A DNA stretch of 12,044 bases from an uncultured Christensenella sp. (GCA_910577875.1 CAJTNY010000034.1:1-12044), one strand, 5' to 3'. Positions 1-6,644 are shown, counted from the first letter of the stretch. Translations and numbers: made by a program. Notes: generated by a model not told the origin, from the letters alone.

Positions 1-17
1 ATAAATTGAAATTTATA

Positions 18-776
18 TTACTGTCTATAATAACTCTCTGCAAGTTCAAGAAACTTCTTCTCGTTTAGGATTTCGTTTGATATATATTGTCCGTTATAAA
101 ATACGGCGTAATTCGTCCACGCCATAGGCGCGTTTTGCGCTTTTTCCTTGCTGTCTATCAATACGCTTTCAAACGGAATGCCTTTGTCCTTTGCCGTTTG
201 CTGAACAAGCGGAACGTATTTAGCCGTAAACGGACAACCGTACGTATAATACACAACAAAACCTTGTTTATCTATACGCGGCTGTTTTGCTTGTTCTTTG
301 AATTTCGGAACGGGCGCATCTTCGTCGAAAGATAAATACATTAAAGTAAAGTTTGGATTTGCTTTATCCGCAACCTTAAACCCTTTATAAGCAAAATATT
401 TCGGATCTGACAAAAACGGCATTTTCTTCGGGGACGAAATTACGGTTAAGCCGCATTTACCTTGCTCTTTTGCATCGGCTATACAGGCGTTTAATAAATC
501 GTTGGCATAGCCGTGTCCTTTGAATGAACCTGAAACCCAAAAGCAATTTATGTGCATATAGTCGTTTGCTTCGATAGGACACCAAGCGTTTTCGGCGGGT
601 ATGTATTCGATGAAACATTTTCCGCGCTCGGTAGATTTCAAAAATACCAATCCGTCTTTTATCCTTTCTTTAAGCCACGCTTTCTTGCTTGCTACTTGTA
701 TATCTTTATTGTTTGATATGGCGCAACAAATATGTTCCTTTTCCAAATTGTCGAGTGTGAGTTTAATATATTCCAT
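18..776 (-). CDS. GNAT N-acetyltransferase with C-terminal YoaP-like domain
   Basis: This 252-residue protein resembles the YoaP family, in which a GNAT acetyltransferase domain is joined to a short thioredoxin-like YoaP domain. The N-terminal half carries the likely acetyl-CoA loop (SGSFKGHGYANDLL, residues 82-95). A linker of about 20 residues leads to a C-terminal domain from about residue 170, containing YYTYGCPFTAKYV (176-188) with a single Cys181 in a CPFT setting. The lone cysteine argues against a classical CXXC redox site. The substrate is unknown. ATG at 776 is supported by GGAGAA at 785-790, and a promoter lies upstream. The gene is monocistronic as far as the window shows. Domain assignment is from motif recognition; a role in small-molecule or toxin modification would be a guess. 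Confidence 0.85.
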   Translation of the reverse strand: MEYIKLTLDNLEKEHICCAISNNKDIQVASKKAWLKERIKDGLVFLKSTERGKCFIEYIPAENAWCPIEANDYMHINCFWVSGSFKGHGYANDLLNACIADAKEQGKCGLTVISSPKKMPFLSDPKYFAYKGFKVADKANPNFTLMYLSFDEDAPVPKFKEQAKQPRIDKQGFVVYYTYGCPFTAKYVPLVQQTAKDKGIPFESVLIDSKEKAQNAPMAWTNYAVFYNGQYISNEILNEKKFLELAESYYRQ

Positions 777-816
777 ATTTTTTGTTCTCCGTTAAATTAC
801 TGTTTATCGTACAATT

Positions 817-845
817 AATATATCACGAAAAATGAAAGAACGCAA
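817..845 (-). promoter_or_regulatory. Putative sigma-A promoter of the YoaP-like acetyltransferase
   Basis: On the minus strand, TTGCGT (840-845) and TATATT (817-822) are separated by exactly 17 bases. The -10 matches consensus at 5 of 6 positions and the -35 at 3 of 6. Transcription would begin near 810, giving a leader of about 35 nt that includes the GGAGAA ribosome binding site at 785-790. Confidence 0.5.
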
Positions 846-887
846 CCGATTGAATTTTGCGTGGAATATAAAACATATCTATATCTC

Positions 888-909
888 ACTAGGCTACGAG
901 TAGCCTAGT
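888..909. repeat. Perfect 9-bp inverted repeat with CTAG in each arm
   Basis: ACTAGGCTA (888-896), the four-base spacer CGAG and TAGCCTAGT (901-909) form a perfect inverted repeat. A second short palindrome, TTCGT-CT-ACGAA (909-920), shares its last base, and CTACGA occurs at both 894-899 and 914-919. No T-run follows on either strand, so it is not a standard terminator. It could be a protein binding site, a structured RNA element or the remnant of a mobile element end. No other copy was seen in the window. Confidence 0.5.
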
Positions 910-934
910 TCGTCTACGAAAAAAAATACAGAAA

Positions 935-957
935 AGGCACAGCTTAACGCTATGCCT
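935..957. terminator. Imperfect hairpin with T-rich flanks, possible bidirectional terminator
   Basis: AGGCACAGC (935-943) pairs with GCTATGCCT (949-957) around a five-base loop with one C/A mismatch. On the minus strand it is followed by an interrupted T-rich stretch ending in eight Ts (920-927 on the plus strand). On the plus strand it is followed by TAAATCTTTTTATTT. It would end minus-strand transcription coming from the ABC remnant before it reaches the acetyltransferase promoter. Confidence 0.45.
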
Positions 958-982
958 AAATCTTTTTATTTACGTTTTATTA

Positions 983-999
983 AATTCCCTATGGGAATT
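983..999. repeat. Perfect 7-bp inverted repeat
   Basis: AATTCCC (983-989), TAT and GGGAATT (993-999) form a perfect inverted repeat with a 3-base centre. It lies just past the last stop of the ABC transporter remnant (1024-1026, minus), where a terminator would be expected. However, the minus-strand flank is TAATAAAACG rather than a T-run. It may be a decayed terminator or an operator-like palindrome. Confidence 0.35.
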
Positions 1000-1023
1000 A
1001 CCGTAACATGCGCGGGGCTTGTT

Positions 1024-1467
1024 TTAAACGTATGAAACTATTAAGTAAAGTATAATTCCGGAAGCGGCGGAGGCTGAAAAAACTACGGTTTGTTTTATTC
1101 CTATTTTAAAAGTTATTTTTTAAGCGACCGTACTGAAAAAAGTACACGCTATAATAAGAACGAGTCGTACAGGCGAGAAACATACAGCGGACAGGCAGAC
1201 CGCATACCCCCGTTCCCTGACTTTTTCAATGAACATATCTTCGAAATCAATGGGGATTTCTTCCATAAGAATGGGGTTCATATAGGAAAGTTTATTTATA
1301 ACTTCGCTTTTGTCATCGCGGACTACGACTGTTATTACGCATCCGCTCGATTCGTAATGAACGCAGTCGAACGGCAGCTCTTCGCGCGTAATTCCTGCGT
1401 TTTTAATCCGCATAACTTTTCTTTGCTGTTTCGCGGCGGTAAGCCGTCTTATCCGCCGTTCTTGCAT
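1024..1467 (-). pseudogene. Remnant of an ABC exporter (ATPase C-terminus joined to a permease-like tail)
   Basis: The minus-strand frame has an open stretch of 115 codons (1120-1467). Its middle resembles the accessory C-terminal domain of ABC-2 type exporter ATPases: a strand-rich segment with ITVVVRDDKSEV, then PILMEEIPIDFEDMFIEKV, close to the 'LEEIFI' ending common in these ATPases. No Walker A, signature or Walker B motif is present. The reading then passes into a hydrophobic segment (PVRLVLIIACTFFSTVA), a TAA stop, and, in the same frame, a second helix-like segment (TVVFSASAASGIILYLIVSYV) ending at 1024-1026. This looks like an ATPase tail joined by deletion to the end of a permease. 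No ribosome binding site precedes the apparent start, and a neighbouring frame has a short ATG-led peptide. The family assignment is pattern recognition; a short intact gene of unknown function is the alternative. Confidence 0.45.
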
Positions 1468-1576
1468 AGACGCTTTGCTTTGCCGTTTTCATAATTTAAA
1501 CTGTATTATCTGTATTGAGTATATTTAATGTTACTAAAGAATATGTGCTTGTCAATAGGTTTTTGAATATTTTATG

Positions 1577-1611
1577 TTGACATCACAAAAGATAAAAACT
1601 ATACTTAAACT
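1577..1611 (+). promoter_or_regulatory. Strong sigma-A promoter of tcdA, leaderless arrangement
   Basis: A consensus TTGACA (1577-1582) is followed after exactly 17 bases by TATACT (1600-1605). With the last base of the -10 box at -7, position +1 falls on 1612, the A of the tcdA ATG. There is no Shine-Dalgarno-like sequence upstream of the start codon. The mRNA therefore appears to be leaderless. Confidence 0.7.
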
Positions 1612-2322
1612 ATGGAAAATGCGTTTTCGAGAACTGAACTTTTATTCGGTAAAGAAGCTATGCGGAAACTTGCCTCATCGCGCGTTGCGGTGTTCGGAAT
1701 AGGAGGGGTAGGCGGTTACGCCGTCGAGGCTCTGGCGCGCTCGGGCGTGGGCGCGATAGATTTGATTGACGGAGATAAAGTCTGTTTAACGAATATAAAC
1801 AGGCAGATAATAGCGGTTAACAGCACCGTGGGAAGATATAAGACGGACGTTTGCGCGGCGCGTATTGCGGATATAAATCCTGACTGTAAAACTACGACGC
1901 ATAAGATTTTTTATTTGCCGGAAACTCAATTCGATTTCTCCGTGTACGATTATATAATCGACGCGATAGATACCGTTGCGGGTAAAATCGCTATTGCCGA
2001 AAATGCGGAGAAATGCGGCGTTCCGTTAATAAGCTGTATGGGCGCGGGCAACAAACTTGACCCGACGGCTTTCGAGGTAACGGATATTTATAAGACGTCG
2101 GTCTGTCCGCTTGCCAAGGTAATGCGCAGGGAATTAAGACGGCGCGGTATACGAAGTTTAAAGGTCGTCTATTCGAGAGAAGAGCCCGTTGCCCCCGCAA
2201 TATGTTGCGGCGATTCAAAAGGAAGACGGGTTTTGCCTGCAAGCAATGCCTTCGTGCCTTCTGTGGCAGGACTTATTTTAGCAGGTGAAGCGATAAAAGA
2301 TTTAACGGGAAAATTTCAATGA
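1612..2322 (+). CDS. tcdA: tRNA threonylcarbamoyladenosine dehydratase (TcdA)
   Basis: TcdA converts N6-threonylcarbamoyladenosine at position 37 of ANN-decoding tRNAs to its cyclic form in an ATP-dependent dehydration. The 236-residue product is a ThiF/MoeB/E1-like adenylating enzyme. It has the nucleotide-binding GIGGVGG (29-35), the acidic strand LIDGD (51-55), the NINRQ motif (61-65), RYK with Lys77, the conserved IDAID (116-120) and the SCMGAGN segment (141-147). The opening residues MENAFSRTELLFGKEAM match the conserved family N-terminus, so ATG 1612 is the right start although it has no ribosome binding site. The gene stands alone, behind its own promoter, about 550 bases before tsaE and tsaB, which make the t6A that TcdA uses. 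It is slightly shorter than the E. coli protein. Confidence 0.95.
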   Translation: MENAFSRTELLFGKEAMRKLASSRVAVFGIGGVGGYAVEALARSGVGAIDLIDGDKVCLTNINRQIIAVNSTVGRYKTDVCAARIADINPDCKTTTHKIFYLPETQFDFSVYDYIIDAIDTVAGKIAIAENAEKCGVPLISCMGAGNKLDPTAFEVTDIYKTSVCPLAKVMRRELRRRGIRSLKVVYSREEPVAPAICCGDSKGRRVLPASNAFVPSVAGLILAGEAIKDLTGKFQ

Positions 2323-2450
2323 AACGTTCATTTGTATTTGTTCAGATGATAAAATGAATACAACATATAAGGACGAAGAAAAAATGTACAGGCAAAATAT
2401 CGACGGGAACGATTTCAATAATAGCTTCGGCGTTATTGTTTGTGTGACAG

Positions 2451-2792
2451 TTGATTAGTTTTATAGATTATATAAAATATCGAATATTTGACGTGAATTT
2501 TTGTATAGCTATAATTTATATGCTCGGCGGAACGGCGTTATCGATATTGAGCATTGTAGGACTTGTTAAGTTTACCTATAAAAATAACAGAAAAACAGGA
2601 ATGGCAGCGGTAATAATTCTTACGGTTGTATCGGAATCGCTGATAACGAGAGCAATAACAAATGGTTTAAAAAATGCTATAAAATATAATATAGATTTCG
2701 AAATATATTTCGGAAGTCTGACCCCTTTGTTTATTTTTGTGAGCTGCGGACTGTTAATTGCTTTTTTCGCTTGCCATTCTTTGTTCCCGTAA
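2451..2792 (+). CDS. Small hypothetical membrane protein, probably 5'-disrupted
   Basis: This frame encodes 113 residues from a TTG at 2451 and is strongly hydrophobic, with about three membrane segments (roughly residues 15-40, 50-66 and 88-110). I do not recognise the family. The TTG start has no ribosome binding site. The same frame continues upstream of a TGA (2445-2447) as a plausible N-terminus: a lysine-rich start at about 2376 and then a hydrophobic stretch reading ISIIASALLFV. That start region reads ACG where ATG would be expected. A different frame carries a 34-codon ATG-led peptide (2354-2458) over the same bases. The best reading is an originally longer four-helix protein gene damaged by a nonsense codon and loss of its start, although translation from TTG 2451 is possible. 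Confidence 0.45.
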   Translation: MISFIDYIKYRIFDVNFCIAIIYMLGGTALSILSIVGLVKFTYKNNRKTGMAAVIILTVVSESLITRAITNGLKNAIKYNIDFEIYFGSLTPLFIFVSCGLLIAFFACHSLFP

Positions 2793-2836
2793 ATGCCGAG
2801 GCTCCTTCAAAACTTAATGAAAATTAAAATAAATTA

Positions 2837-2865
2837 TTGCAAAAAATTGCCGTGCGGGTTATAAT
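2837..2865 (+). promoter_or_regulatory. Sigma-A promoter of the tsaE operon
   Basis: TTGCAA (2837-2842) and a consensus TATAAT (2860-2865) are separated by 17 bases. Position +1 would be near 2872, at most two bases before the tsaE ATG at 2874. No ribosome binding site is present, so the transcript should be leaderless or nearly so. The TATAAT sits in the centre of an 18-bp inverted repeat. Confidence 0.6.
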
Positions 2866-2885
2866 ATACCCGTATGGCAATTTTT
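2842..2885 (+). terminator. 18-bp hairpin overlapping the tsaE promoter and start codon
   Basis: Bases 2842-2859 pair with 2868-2885 along 18 positions around the 8-base loop TATAATAT. In plus-strand RNA all positions pair, two of them as G-U (2852/2875 and 2854/2873). On the minus strand these two become C-A mismatches, so the fold fits the plus-strand RNA. The 3' arm ends in five Ts and contains the tsaE ATG (2874-2876) and its next codons. It resembles an intrinsic terminator for transcripts arriving from upstream, while initiation at about 2872 would leave out the 5' arm. Confidence 0.55.
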
Positions 2886-3278
2886 ATATCCAAAAACCCC
2901 GAAGAAACTTTTGATTTCGGCGAACGGTTTGCTAAAACTTTACGCACGGGCAGCGTCGTTCTGTTGAACGGCGATATGGGCGCGGGCAAGACGGTTTTCG
3001 CTAAGGGCGTTGCAAAAGGGTTAGGCATAGAAGAAGAGGTTTTAAGTCCGACTTACGCTTATATGAACGATTACGGCGGGAAGCTGTATCACTTCGACTG
3101 TTACCGTTTGACGGACGGAGGACAAGCAGAGGCGCTGGGGCTTACCGATTATTTTTACTCGGACGGAATATGTCTTATCGAGTGGGCTGAAAATATATCG
3201 TCCGTTCTGCCCGAAAAGGTTGTAACCGTTAATATAAAAAAACTCGGCGGGTGCGAAAGGGAGATAACTTATGAATAA
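2874..3278 (+). CDS. tsaE: tRNA threonylcarbamoyladenosine biosynthesis ATPase TsaE
   Basis: TsaE is the ATPase that works with TsaB and TsaD to transfer threonylcarbamoyl to A37 of tRNA. The 134-residue protein is of normal length. It shows the Walker A motif GDMGAGKT (33-40), the conserved SPTYA segment (58-62), HFDCYRL (73-79) and IEWAE (102-106). The start MAIFISKNPEET fits the family's usual opening, which supports ATG 2874 despite the missing ribosome binding site. Its end overlaps the start of tsaB by 8 bases, so the two are translationally coupled. tsaD and tsaC are not in the window. Confidence 0.95.
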   Translation: MAIFISKNPEETFDFGERFAKTLRTGSVVLLNGDMGAGKTVFAKGVAKGLGIEEEVLSPTYAYMNDYGGKLYHFDCYRLTDGGQAEALGLTDYFYSDGICLIEWAENISSVLPEKVVTVNIKKLGGCEREITYE

Positions 3279-3873
3279 TTTTCTTGCAATCGATACCGCG
3301 TCGCGCCATCTCACCGTGCTTGCAGTAAAAGGCGTTAAAAAGGTTTTAAAACATCTGCCCGACTGTGCAATGCGACACTCCGTGATTTTAATGGACGAAA
3401 TAGATTCGGCTTTAAACGAAGCAAACCTTGCGCCGGAAGAGTGCGATTGTTTCTGCGCGGTTACGGGTCCGGGTTCGTTTACGGGAATCAGAATAGGAAT
3501 TGCCGCGGTAAAGGGTTTCGCGCTCGGCGTCAATAAACCGCTTTTGCCTGTAACCTCTTTCGATTTGATTGCATATAATGTCAACAGCGAAAATTTTTAT
3601 ACCGTCATCGACGCCGCGCACGGATACTGCTATGTTTGCGGATACGGCGCGGATAAGAAAATCACGCTCGAACCTTGCTATTTGAGCGCGGAGGAAGTCG
3701 CGTCTTTACCTTATCCGTTATACGGTTTCGAAGATTTACAGTTTTCGAATTACACTCGTTTGCAGGCGCAAGAATGTCTGTATACGGCAGTTCGGCTCAA
3801 CGCGGACAAAATCGGCAATGAAATGCGCGCGCTCTACGTCCGTAAATCTCAGGCTGAGGAGGGCAGAAAATGA
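3271..3873 (+). CDS. tsaB: tRNA threonylcarbamoyladenosine biosynthesis protein TsaB
   Basis: TsaB is a catalytically inactive ASKHA-fold paralogue of TsaD that forms the platform of the TsaBDE complex for t6A synthesis. The N-terminus has the FLAIDTA strand (4-10). The conserved GPGSFTGIRIG (67-77) and the C-terminal LYVRKSQAEE (188-197) are both typical of TsaB. At 200 residues it is at the shorter end for the family. GGGAG lies shortly before ATG 3271, and the gene overlaps tsaE by 8 bases and rimI by 4 bases, as in many Bacillota. Confidence 0.94.
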   Translation: MNNFLAIDTASRHLTVLAVKGVKKVLKHLPDCAMRHSVILMDEIDSALNEANLAPEECDCFCAVTGPGSFTGIRIGIAAVKGFALGVNKPLLPVTSFDLIAYNVNSENFYTVIDAAHGYCYVCGYGADKKITLEPCYLSAEEVASLPYPLYGFEDLQFSNYTRLQAQECLYTAVRLNADKIGNEMRALYVRKSQAEEGRK

Positions 3874-4304
3874 TTATCCGTCCTTGGAAATACGAAGATA
3901 TTCTCCGCATCTCTCAGATAGAGGAAGAATGTTTTCCCCGTGAACCCTGGACTTTTAAAATGCTCGCTTCGAGTTTCGATTCGGAAACGTTTTTCGGCGT
4001 TATAGCCGAGGACGGCGGCGAGATAGCGGGTTACGGCGGAATAACCGTCGCAGCTGGTTCCGCGGATATCGACAACATCGCGGTTACCGAGCCTTTCCGT
4101 CACAGCGGTGTCGGCACGGCGGTGCTGTCCGAACTTTGCAGGACGGCAAAGGAACGGGGCGCCGAAAAGGTGTTTCTGGAAGTCCGCGTATCTAACTCGC
4201 CTGCGCTCAGTCTTTACCTGAAAAACGGTTTTAAGGGCGCTTATGCCAGAACGCGGTACTATTCGGACGGCGAAGATTGCCTTGTTATGTTAAAAGAGCT
4301 TTGA
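3870..4304 (+). CDS. rimI: RimI-type protein N-acetyltransferase
   Basis: This 144-residue GNAT protein is of the RimI type, which acetylates the N-terminal residue of ribosomal protein bS18 and sometimes other proteins. The acetyl-CoA loop reads FRHSGVGTAVL (76-86). The segment LEVRVSNSPALSLYLKNGF (103-121) holds the likely catalytic glutamate (104) and the Asn and Tyr of the RimI signature, and Tyr130 fits the second conserved tyrosine position. A strong ribosome binding site (GAGGAGG) precedes ATG 3870. The gene overlaps tsaB by 4 bases, the usual tsaB-rimI arrangement. The substrate is inferred from the family. Confidence 0.9.
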   Translation: MIIRPWKYEDILRISQIEEECFPREPWTFKMLASSFDSETFFGVIAEDGGEIAGYGGITVAAGSADIDNIAVTEPFRHSGVGTAVLSELCRTAKERGAEKVFLEVRVSNSPALSLYLKNGFKGAYARTRYYSDGEDCLVMLKEL

Positions 4305-4322
4305 CGGTCAAGGAGCTTAAAT

Positions 4323-5045
4323 ATTTTTATAGACGGCAAATATGTTTCCTATCTCCGCGCGGGGACTGGCAAAGACGTTTTGTTTGCGCACGGTTATCTC
4401 TCGTGTAAAGAAAGCTTTTACTATCAGATAAAATTTCTGTCGGAATATTACAGAGTTACGGCTCCCGATTTTATCGGTTTCGGTAAAAGTTCGCCGTTGG
4501 ATAAAGCATATTCAGTTGGCGATTACAGCGAGTGGCTTGACAAGTTTGTAAAAACGGCGAAGCTTGACAAGCCGCACATTATAGCCCATTCGTTCGGTGC
4601 GAGAGTAGCGTTTAAATATTTAAGCGAAAATTCCGAAAAGGCGGACAAATTAATAATAACTGGCGGTGCGGGTTTGGTAAAGCCGCGTTCACTCCAATAT
4701 ATGCGCAGGGTAAAGGCGTACAGGCGAATAAGAAAACTGTTTCCGAAGTTTGCGGAAAAACATTTCGGTAGTGCCGAATACCGTACTCTTTCGCCGCTGA
4801 TGCGCGAGAGCTATAAGAAAATAGTCAACGAAGATTTGAAGTCCTGTGCCGAAAAAATAACAAACAAAACTCTTTTGATATACGGCAGAAACGATACTGC
4901 GACCCCGCCTGACGAAGAAGGGGAGGTTTTTAAAAATATTATATCGGATAGCCGTCTTGAAATAATGGACGGGGGACATTTCTGCTTTTCTGAGCATCCC
5001 GATATTTTCAATAAACTAATATATGAATTTCTGACGGAGAAATAA
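4323..5045 (+). CDS. Alpha/beta-fold hydrolase, apparent ATT start codon
   Basis: This is a compact alpha/beta hydrolase of about 240 residues with no signal peptide or membrane segment. Counting from 4323 it has the oxyanion-side HGY motif (23-25), the nucleophile elbow AHSFGA (88-93, Ser90; Ala replaces the usual first Gly), Asp191 in GRNDTATPP and His219 in GGHFCF, a complete triad. The first canonical-type codon is TTG at 4380, which has no ribosome binding site and would remove the first strand. Upstream the frame reads through IDGKYVSYLRAGTGKDVL, a typical hydrolase opening. AAGGAG (4310-4315) is placed ideally, 7 bases before an ATT at 4323, so I start there. The substrate is unknown. 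It sits 18 bases after rimI and abuts the MurF-like gene, so a link to cell wall metabolism is possible but unproven. Confidence 0.82.
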   Translation: MFIDGKYVSYLRAGTGKDVLFAHGYLSCKESFYYQIKFLSEYYRVTAPDFIGFGKSSPLDKAYSVGDYSEWLDKFVKTAKLDKPHIIAHSFGARVAFKYLSENSEKADKLIITGGAGLVKPRSLQYMRRVKAYRRIRKLFPKFAEKHFGSAEYRTLSPLMRESYKKIVNEDLKSCAEKITNKTLLIYGRNDTATPPDEEGEVFKNIISDSRLEIMDGGHFCFSEHPDIFNKLIYEFLTEK

Positions 5046-6644
5046 ATGGGTGTATTTATCTCGGTTCCAAAAACTATTGAGTGCATTGTCATTGCGGCGG
5101 TATTTGCGGTAATGCTCTGCATTGCGGCATACAGACAGCTCGGCGTGTTGCAGTCGTCGGGTTATTCTAACGTTAAATATACGAAGTGGCTTAAAAAGAA
5201 GGGTAACCTTGCTTTCGAAAGGTTTATTCTTCTTGCTATGCTGTGCGCGCTGTCTTCGGCTGTCGCATCGCTTTGCTTTTCTTTTACGGGCGAGTGGGCG
5301 GCAGTAATTTCGCTTGCGGCTTTCGTTTTGTTTTTCGCGCTTTATGTCTTTGCCGATTCCAAAATCGCACTGCGTTCCGAAACCGTCTTTACTCCGAGAA
5401 TGTATCGTCTTTATACGGTGCTGTTTCTTATAACGGCGGTAATTTCGTACGCGGTTGTGACGCTTTTGAATTTTGCCGACTACGTCTGGGGCAACGAAAT
5501 TTTTTCGTGTCTGAGATATTGTGCGCTCGCGCTTTTGCCGGTTCTTTTAATTCCTTTAATGCTTCTGTCAAACTGCATTGCGAAGATATACGAAATACCT
5601 CATAATAAAAAGTTCGTAAAACATGCAAAGGCAAAAATTGCTGATTCACGGATAAAAGTAATAGCAATCACCGGAAGTTACGGCAAGACGAGTACGAAAT
5701 TTATTTTAAACAGTATTTTGTCCAAAAAGTACCGCGTTCTTACAACGCCGCGTTCATATAATACTCCGATTGGAATCGCACTCGCGCTCAACAATAACGA
5801 ACTTTCGAATTTCGATATATTCATTGCGGAAATGGGTGCAAGGCATCTCGGCGACATAGCGGAACTTTGCGAAATATGTCCGCCTGATATTTCCGTTATT
5901 ACGGGCGTATGCGGTCAGCATATCGAAACTTTTTTAACTTTTCAGAATATCGTTAAAGCCAAAGGCGAGATTCTCGCTTATACGAAAGAAAGAGCGGTAA
6001 TAGCTGACGACTGTTATGATTTGTTTGCGGAATATCCTTGCCCGAAATCGCGCTGCACCTGTGTTTCCGAAGTCGAGAGCACTTGCTCGGGAACCGAGTT
6101 TACCTTAACTTTCGACGGCTGTTCGAAGCGCGTCAAGACGAAACTTTTAGGTGCGCACTCGGCGTATAATATAGGGTTAGCGGCGGAAGCCGCGTTTCTC
6201 GCGGGAATGAGTCTTGACGAAATAGCGGAAGCGGTCGGCGGAATAGATTATATCGAACATCGCCTGCAACCGATAGTTTCGAACGGAGTAACCGTAATCG
6301 ATGACGGATACAATTCAAACGTAAAGGGCGCGCGTGCCGCGATAGAAGTTCTGAAAAGTTTCAACGGCAGAAAAATCGTCGTCACTCCCGGGCTTGTCGA
6401 ACTCGGCGTTCTCGAAGAAAAAGAGAATTACGAGCTCGGTAAAAATCTCGTCGGTCTTGATTTTGTAATTCTTGTCGGCGATACGCTCATAACTCCCGTT
6501 AAACGCGGGTATGCCGAAAACGGTGGGGATGCGGCGAAACTCGTTCTGAAGCCTACTCTTAAAGACGCGCAGGAAGAGTTGAAAAATTATATCAGACAAG
6601 GCGATGCGGTACTGTTTTTAAACGATTTACCCGACGTGTATTGA
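5046..6644 (+). CDS. Membrane-anchored MurF-like Mur ligase family protein
   Basis: This is a 532-residue Mur ligase family protein related to MurF, which adds D-Ala-D-Ala to UDP-MurNAc-tripeptide. In place of the UDP-binding first domain of classical MurF it has an N-terminal membrane region with about five helices (roughly 11-29, 60-80, 84-104, 121-143 and 156-178). The ATP-binding domain shows ITGSYGKTSTK (208-218), AEMGARHLGDI (261-271) and KAKGEI (304-309). The C-terminal domain has EHRLQP (404-409) and DDGYNSNVKG (419-428) and ends DLPDVY. ATG 5046 follows the hydrolase stop directly, with GGAG upstream. Its neighbour is ddl. Without domain 1 it may act on a lipid-linked or other substrate; such membrane-fused MurF homologues occur in clostridia, and the family match is firm. 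Confidence 0.87.
   Translation: MGVFISVPKTIECIVIAAVFAVMLCIAAYRQLGVLQSSGYSNVKYTKWLKKKGNLAFERFILLAMLCALSSAVASLCFSFTGEWAAVISLAAFVLFFALYVFADSKIALRSETVFTPRMYRLYTVLFLITAVISYAVVTLLNFADYVWGNEIFSCLRYCALALLPVLLIPLMLLSNCIAKIYEIPHNKKFVKHAKAKIADSRIKVIAITGSYGKTSTKFILNSILSKKYRVLTTPRSYNTPIGIALALNNNELSNFDIFIAEMGARHLGDIAELCEICPPDISVITGVCGQHIETFLTFQNIVKAKGEILAYTKERAVIADDCYDLFAEYPCPKSRCTCVSEVESTCSGTEFTLTFDGCSKRVKTKLLGAHSAYNIGLAAEAAFLAGMSLDEIAEAVGGIDYIEHRLQPIVSNGVTVIDDGYNSNVKGARAAIEVLKSFNGRKIVVTPGLVELGVLEEKENYELGKNLVGLDFVILVGDTLITPVKRGYAENGGDAAKLVLKPTLKDAQEELKNYIRQGDAVLFLNDLPDVY

Noticed and set aside
1435..1457. GC-rich hairpin with a bulged base inside the ABC remnant
   Set aside because: No T-run follows on either strand and it lies within the possible coding remnant, so it is probably incidental.
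1090..1494. 134-codon plus-strand open frame opposite the ABC remnant
   Set aside because: Its product is aromatic-rich with no domain signal, while the opposite strand gives a recognisable ATPase-tail pattern.
2445..2447. TGA read as tryptophan, implying a recoded genome
   Set aside because: rimI, tcdA, the MurF-like gene and the kinase all end in TGA and the proteins use TGG for Trp, so a nonsense mutation is the simpler explanation.
3042..3584. 180-codon minus-strand open frame
   Set aside because: It is antisense to tsaE and tsaB, which are firmly identified, and its product has no recognisable motif or ribosome binding site.
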